64,000 bases of DNA from Achromobacter agilis. GTDB lineage: Bacteria > Pseudomonadota > Gammaproteobacteria > Burkholderiales > Burkholderiaceae_B. Under the pieces are notes generated by a model. The model worked only from the letters and a program-made list of their open reading frames with translations, had not been told where the DNA came from and did not search any database. The DNA lies in assembly GCF_900496965.1 (NCBI RefSeq), contig NZ_UFQB01000001.1, positions 372,001 through 436,000 on the forward strand. Direction: 5' to 3'. The position numbers and the translations under genes were made by a program. Shown here piece after piece: positions 59,819-64,000 of the stretch. The first letter of the stretch is position 1; every line of letters begins with the position of its first letter.

Positions 59819-62131
59819 ATGGCCACCGCCGATCCGCCGGACCGGACCTCGCGCTCAGGGCTGTGGCTGACGATAGCGCTGGCGGTATTGGCTGCGGTTC
59901 TGGGCTCTCTGAACGGCCTTGGCCGTTTCGACCAGATTCTCTATGACCGCGCCGTATCGGCGACCGGCCGCGCCGCCGACCCCGACATTCTGATCGTGGC
60001 GATCGATGACACCAGCATCGACGCCCTGGGACGCTGGCCCTGGCGGCGCGCGGTCCACGCCGCGTTGCTGGACCGGCTGCACGGGGCGCGAGCAGTAGGA
60101 ATGGACCTGATCTTCGCGGAAGCGGACACGGTCAACCCCAACGACGACCGCATCCTTGCCGACAGCATCCGGCGCAACGGGCGCACCGTCCTGCCAGTCG
60201 TGCTGGACCGGCTCAACCGCCCTTCGAGCGTCAGCACCCCCCTCCCGGACCTGGAGGCGGCAGCGGCCTCGAAAGGTTTCATCAACGCGCGGATCGACCC
60301 CGACGGCGCCGTCCGCGAGGCGGTATTGACCGCGCAGGTGGCCGGCGAACGCTGGAACCACATGGCCATATCGATGCTGGAAGTCGGAGGCGAAGCGCAG
60401 CGCGCGCAAAGCCTCCTGCGGCGCGCCCGGCCGGACGGCAGCATCCTGATTCCTTACGCCGGGCCCACCGCCCACGTGCGCACGGTGCCGTATCTTTCTG
60501 TGCTGCGCGGGGACCTGTCGCCGGAAGCGCTGCGCGGCAAATACGTGCTGATCGGCGCGTGGGCCACCGGCTTGGGCGATGCCTATCCGACGCCCGTCTC
60601 CCACGAGGTCAGCGGCATGGCGGGGGTCGAGATCATCGCGAACCTGCTGCAGGCGGCGCGCGACGGCATCATTTTCCAGCAACCTCCTGCGTGGTGGAAC
60701 GGGTTGTTCTCGGCGCTGCCTGTGCTGCTGGCCTGCCTTGCCCTGTGGCGCTTGTCGCCCAAGCGGGCCCTGCTGGTGTGCGTCGCACTGCTGGCCGCGA
60801 TCCTCGTGGCCGCACTGTTGCTGCTTGCCTACGGTAATTTCTGGTTCGCCCCGACCGCGGCGCTCCTGGGGGTTGCGCTGTGCTATCCGTTATGGAGCTG
60901 GCGCAGCCAGGAGGCGGCGCTGCGCTACATGGATAACGAGCTGCGCCGCCTGCAGCGCGAGTATCCGCCGGTGCTGAACGAGGCCCGCGCACAGGCTGCG
61001 GGGCCCAGCGCGTCGCTCGAAAGCCGCGTCGGCGAATTGCGCCGGGCCCTGGCACGCGTGCGCAACCTGCGGCGCTTCCTGGCCGACGGCCTGGACGGCA
61101 TGCCCGACGCCACGCTTGTCTTCGACCAGGACGGCCGCATGCGATTCCGCAACCAGGCCGCCGTCATGTATTTCCAGCGGCTGGGCATGCGCCCTCCCCG
61201 CGTCGGCCGCCCGGCCATCCACCTGCTCGAGAAGACTATCTCCGATCCCGCCACGCGGCAGCGCGTCGTCGAGGCGCTGAACGGCCAGGGGCCGGTCGTG
61301 GGAACGTCGCCGTGGAGCGCAGACCTCGAACTGCGCGACGGCGCCGGGCGCGACCTCATCCTGAAGTGCGCCCCCATCCATACCGCCGAAGGAAACTTCG
61401 CCGGCACGGTCGCCACGCTGACCGACATCTCGCGCATCCGTCAGGCCGAACGCCAGCGCGAAGAGACGCTGCGCTTCATCTCGCACGACATGCGCGCACC
61501 CCAGAGCTCGATCCTGGCGCTGGTGGAGATGAAGCAGGAGGGCGGATCGCAGGAAGGGCAAAGCGAGACGCTCACGCGCATCGCGACGCTGGCCCGGCGC
61601 ACGCTGCACCTGGTCGACGATTTCGTGCACCTGACGCGCGCCGAGTCGATGACCATCAGCGCGGTGGAGCTGGATCTGAGCAGCCTGCTGCAGGACGCCG
61701 TAGACGAGTTCTGGGCCTCGGCGCAAAAGCGCGGCATCGCGCTGGAGCTCCGGTTGCCGCTCCCCGTCGCCTACATCCGAGGCGATCAGACCCTGCTCAT
61801 GCGCGCGCTGTGCAACCTGATCGACAATGCGATCAAGTACAGCCCCCCGCAAACTCGCATCGAGTGCGGCATCGGCGAAGCGCCCGGTTTCTGGCGGGTC
61901 GGCATACACGATCAAGGCCACGGCATCGCAGCCGAGGATCAGGCCCGCTTGTTCGAGCCATTTTCGCGCGTGGGGGTCGAAACCCGCGGCGACGTGGGCG
62001 GCGCGGGCCTCGGGTTGGCATTCGTGCGCACCGTGGCCGAGCGCCACGGCGGCTCCGTGGAAGTGAGCAGCGAACTGGGCGCCGGCTCGACCTTCACGCT
62101 GCGCCTGCCGATGGCGCCAGAGGCGCCCTAG
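59819..62131 (+). CDS. CHASE2-domain sensor histidine kinase
   Basis: 770 residues. TM1 (about 14-34), a large periplasmic CHASE2 domain (about 40-290, with [18 protein letters not shown]), three membrane helices (about 298-370), a PAS-like domain (about 410-510) and a HisKA domain with phospho-acceptor H556 in [10 protein letters not shown]. The ATP-binding domain has N-box [13 protein letters not shown]1 [11 protein letters not shown] and G2 [10 protein letters not shown]. The kinase core looks complete. Third gene after the OmpR-type regulator and LysM-FecR gene, so probably one signalling operon. Confidence 0.94.
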   Translation: MATADPPDRTSRSGLWLTIALAVLAAVLGSLNGLGRFDQILYDRAVSATGRAADPDILIVAIDDTSIDALGRWPWRRAVHAALLDRLHGARAVGMDLIFAEADTVNPNDDRILADSIRRNGRTVLPVVLDRLNRPSSVSTPLPDLEAAAASKGFINARIDPDGAVREAVLTAQVAGERWNHMAISMLEVGGEAQRAQSLLRRARPDGSILIPYAGPTAHVRTVPYLSVLRGDLSPEALRGKYVLIGAWATGLGDAYPTPVSHEVSGMAGVEIIANLLQAARDGIIFQQPPAWWNGLFSALPVLLACLALWRLSPKRALLVCVALLAAILVAALLLLAYGNFWFAPTAALLGVALCYPLWSWRSQEAALRYMDNELRRLQREYPPVLNEARAQAAGPSASLESRVGELRRALARVRNLRRFLADGLDGMPDATLVFDQDGRMRFRNQAAVMYFQRLGMRPPRVGRPAIHLLEKTISDPATRQRVVEALNGQGPVVGTSPWSADLELRDGAGRDLILKCAPIHTAEGNFAGTVATLTDISRIRQAERQREETLRFISHDMRAPQSSILALVEMKQEGGSQEGQSETLTRIATLARRTLHLVDDFVHLTRAESMTISAVELDLSSLLQDAVDEFWASAQKRGIALELRLPLPVAYIRGDQTLLMRALCNLIDNAIKYSPPQTRIECGIGEAPGFWRVGIHDQGHGIAAEDQARLFEPFSRVGVETRGDVGGAGLGLAFVRTVAERHGGSVEVSSELGAGSTFTLRLPMAPEAP

Positions 62132-62165
62132 TGTCGGCTCAAGGGCGCTCCAGCCGCCCGGCCGC

Positions 62166-63434
62166 CTACTGGAAGGTGTGCGAAATCACCGCCGGCCGCC
62201 CAGCCTTGACCTCCAGGGTCGCTCGGTACGGCGGCAGATTCGCATTGCGCAGCACCACCTGGTACTTGCCCGGAATCAGCCTGAGTTCCTTGACGGGCGG
62301 GCTGATGCCACGCGCTACCCCGTTGATCCACACTTCTCCCCAGGGACGGATATCCAGCCGCACCAGTACGGGCACAGGCTTGGGCTTGGCAGGCTCGTCA
62401 GCCGCGGCGGCAGACGTGTCGGGGAGCGCGGACGCCGGCGGCGTCTGAGGCGCGGGCGGCGCTTCGGCGGGCGGTGCGTCGGCGGGCGGCGCGGCAGGAG
62501 CCGGTGCAGGCGTTTCCGCGGATCCTGCGCCGGCCGAAGCCTGGCCCGGGAGCACGGGCGGCGGCTGGGGCGCGGGCACGGGAGCAGCCTGCGGCGCCAC
62601 TTGCGGTAAAGGATGGACGACGGGCGGATTCGGCTGGACGACTTCGGAGCGGGTAATCAGGGCATTCGGCTCGCCAAGGCCCGACGCCAGCCAGGCATAG
62701 ACACCCGCGCCGGCCAATGCCGCGATGAACAGCAGCCACAAGAGGACACGACGCGCGCGCGCGGGCCGGCGCTCCGAGGCGGCCGCCGCTGCCGGCACAG
62801 TATGGGCCGCAACCGCCTCGGCGGCATCGGCCTGGGCAGGCACCGTCTCGAGTTCCGCGGCAACACCCAGCATCTCCGCCAGGCCGGCCAGCGTTTGCGG
62901 GCGGTCGGCCGGCGCCATCGACAGGCCGGCGTCGATCACGGACAGGAACTCATGGCTGTATTTCGGCAAACCCAGGGAGGCGAGCGGTTCGTAGGTGTCG
63001 GCCGCGCGGCGCTCGGGTGCAGGCGGGGGACGGCACCCGATGACCAGCGCATGCATCACCGCGCACAGGGCGTAGATATCGCTCCAGGGGCCGCGCGGCC
63101 ATTCCATGGAATCGGTATAGAGCTCGAACGGCGCAAAACCGGCGGTCGGGGTACGGCTGACGCGGCGCGAGCGCGCCACGATCAGCTCCGGCACCAGATG
63201 CGCCCGCGCGTTCTCGTCCATTCCCACCGTTTCCAGGGAAATGTCACCACAGATTTCGCCCTGCGCATGCAGGGATATGAGGGACGGCAAAAGATCCGAC
63301 AGGAGCCGCTTGATGCGCGCCTCCGGGACGCCCCCCGCCGCGCTGGCGGCGATGGCGCTCAATGGACGCAGCGCAAGCGGCGCGGCGCCGGAGAATGGGC
63401 CACGCGGCGTCAGCAGGCCGGCGGAAGGAGACAT
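62166..63434 (-). CDS. Membrane pseudokinase with C-terminal PEGA domain
   Basis: About 422 residues from MSPSAGLLTPRG; an upstream ATG would add 27 residues and has no Shine-Dalgarno. The N-terminal half resembles only the C-lobe of a Ser/Thr kinase: PWSDIYALCAVMHALVIG and APADRPQTLAGLAEML are clear. The N-lobe is missing, the HRD-x-K-x-x-N loop is degraded (CGDISLETV) and no DFG is seen, so it should not phosphorylate. A helix (~230-255) crosses the membrane, then a Pro/Ala linker and a PEGA domain (WGEVWINGVARGISPPVKEL). Convergent with the histidine kinase, divergent from the lipoprotein. Confidence 0.85.
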   Translation of the reverse strand: MSPSAGLLTPRGPFSGAAPLALRPLSAIAASAAGGVPEARIKRLLSDLLPSLISLHAQGEICGDISLETVGMDENARAHLVPELIVARSRRVSRTPTAGFAPFELYTDSMEWPRGPWSDIYALCAVMHALVIGCRPPPAPERRAADTYEPLASLGLPKYSHEFLSVIDAGLSMAPADRPQTLAGLAEMLGVAAELETVPAQADAAEAVAAHTVPAAAAASERRPARARRVLLWLLFIAALAGAGVYAWLASGLGEPNALITRSEVVQPNPPVVHPLPQVAPQAAPVPAPQPPPVLPGQASAGAGSAETPAPAPAAPPADAPPAEAPPAPQTPPASALPDTSAAAADEPAKPKPVPVLVRLDIRPWGEVWINGVARGISPPVKELRLIPGKYQVVLRNANLPPYRATLEVKAGRPAVISHTFQ

Positions 63435-63475
63435 GATTGAAAGTTGCGCCACGGCGCGAATACAGATTGAAAAGT
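63435..63475. repeat. Direct repeat upstream of the pseudokinase and lipoprotein genes
   Basis: GATTGAAAGT starts at 63435 and GATTGAAAAGT at 63465, 30 bases apart (about three helical turns). A loose promoter (TTGAAA 63467-63472, TATTAT 63488-63493, 15-base spacer) toward the lipoprotein overlaps the second copy. Possible regulator binding sites. Confidence 0.35.
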
Positions 63476-63590
63476 GAATAGGGCGAATATTATCGAATCC
63501 GCTACGCAAGGACATTGCCGAAAATGTCCGAGCGCATCAGGCTGTGGCACGATAGCGTACGGCCCCATCATCCTACCCCTTTGGAAGTCC

Positions 63591-63986
63591 ATGAAAATTC
63601 GCATCCTGAGTAGTCTGCTTGGCTTATCCGCCCTCCTGACGGGTTGCGCCGGCATCACCTCCCTGAAACCGGAGGGGCCGCCGACCGCGGAAGCGCTGGA
63701 GCAATTGCAACAAGTGCGCGACAAGTACGGCGCGGGCCGCTATGGGGAAGTCATCCGCACCGTGGCCACGTCCGATACCCTGGCCACGTCCACCAAGGCC
63801 GTGCGCATCGAAGCGTACAAGTTGCAGGCATTCAGCTACTGCGTCAGCAAGTATGCGCAGCTTTGCGAAGACAGTTTCTCCCGCATCCTCGCCCTGGATC
63901 CGGCTTTCGTGCTGGCGCCCAACGAAGCCGGCCATCCCGTCTGGGGGCCCGTCTTCCAGCGCGCCCAGGCGCAGGCGTCGAAGTAA
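63591..63986 (+). CDS. Small lipoprotein, resembles T6SS-associated TssQ-type lipoprotein
   Basis: 131 residues from MKIRILSSLLGLSALLTGC, with the lipobox Leu-Thr-Gly-Cys (C19), so it is lipidated and probably outer-membrane anchored. The body is mostly helical, tetratricopeptide-like, and ends LDPAFVLAPNEAGHPVWGPV. From memory this end matches a family called TssQ-type T6SS-associated lipoproteins of betaproteobacteria; I could not check. Longer frames with upstream ATGs lack a signal peptide at the right place. GGAAG precedes this start. Genes further right are outside the window. Confidence 0.8.
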   Translation: MKIRILSSLLGLSALLTGCAGITSLKPEGPPTAEALEQLQQVRDKYGAGRYGEVIRTVATSDTLATSTKAVRIEAYKLQAFSYCVSKYAQLCEDSFSRILALDPAFVLAPNEAGHPVWGPVFQRAQAQASK

Positions 63987-64000
63987 TCCTCTCGCGTGAA

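Overview
The window looks like a chromosome segment of a high-GC betaproteobacterium of the family Alcaligenaceae (Bordetella/Achromobacter type). This rests on the protein flavour of the ribosomal genes, a system II cytochrome c maturation pair with a DipZ-type DsbD, the engB-hemB pair, and many branched-chain amino-acid (Liv) type transporters. I cannot fix the species from sequence alone. I saw no tRNA, rRNA, insertion sequence, integrase, CRISPR array or origin.

Left end (1-7.5 kb): the first codons of a type VI secretion tssA-like gene point left. A divergent cluster reads right: vgrG, a small membrane protein, a DUF2169-pentapeptide protein, a second pentapeptide protein and a PAAR-like DUF4150 protein. 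This looks like a T6SS spike/cargo-loading module.

7.5-14.7 kb is housekeeping: ccsA/ccsB and a dihaem cytochrome c4 on the minus strand, engB and hemB on the plus strand, then an EamA exporter. 14.7-23 kb is a catabolic operon (flavoprotein, SDR, four Liv transporter genes including a permease-ATPase fusion). It diverges from an IclR regulator, and the gap holds a readable promoter and a 15-bp palindromic operator. 23-25.9 kb carries dsbD, cutA and a HIT hydrolase.

25.9-56.4 kb holds the ribosomal protein superoperon on the minus strand, in three separable blocks. The spc-alpha block (rplN to rplQ, 35.0-25.9 kb) has its own promoter and terminator. The S10 block (rplC to rpsQ, 51.3-46.5 kb) has its own promoter and a strong terminator. 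The str block (rpsL, rpsG, fusA, tuf, rpsJ, 56.4-51.6 kb) has its own promoter and a terminator after rpsJ. The S10 and spc blocks are pushed apart by 11.5 kb of unrelated genes: a beta-hydroxylase, an aldehyde dehydrogenase, an ArsR-rhodanese regulator with a DUF2938 membrane protein, an AraC regulator divergent from a hydrolase plus second Liv transporter, and a secreted orphan.

Right end (57-64 kb): a degenerate-receiver regulator, a canonical OmpR-type regulator, a LysM-FecR periplasmic protein, a CHASE2 histidine kinase, a pseudokinase with a PEGA domain and a small lipoprotein resembling a T6SS-associated family. This looks like an envelope-sensing circuit, perhaps at the edge of a second T6SS region, and with the left-end spike module it is the most interesting part of the window.
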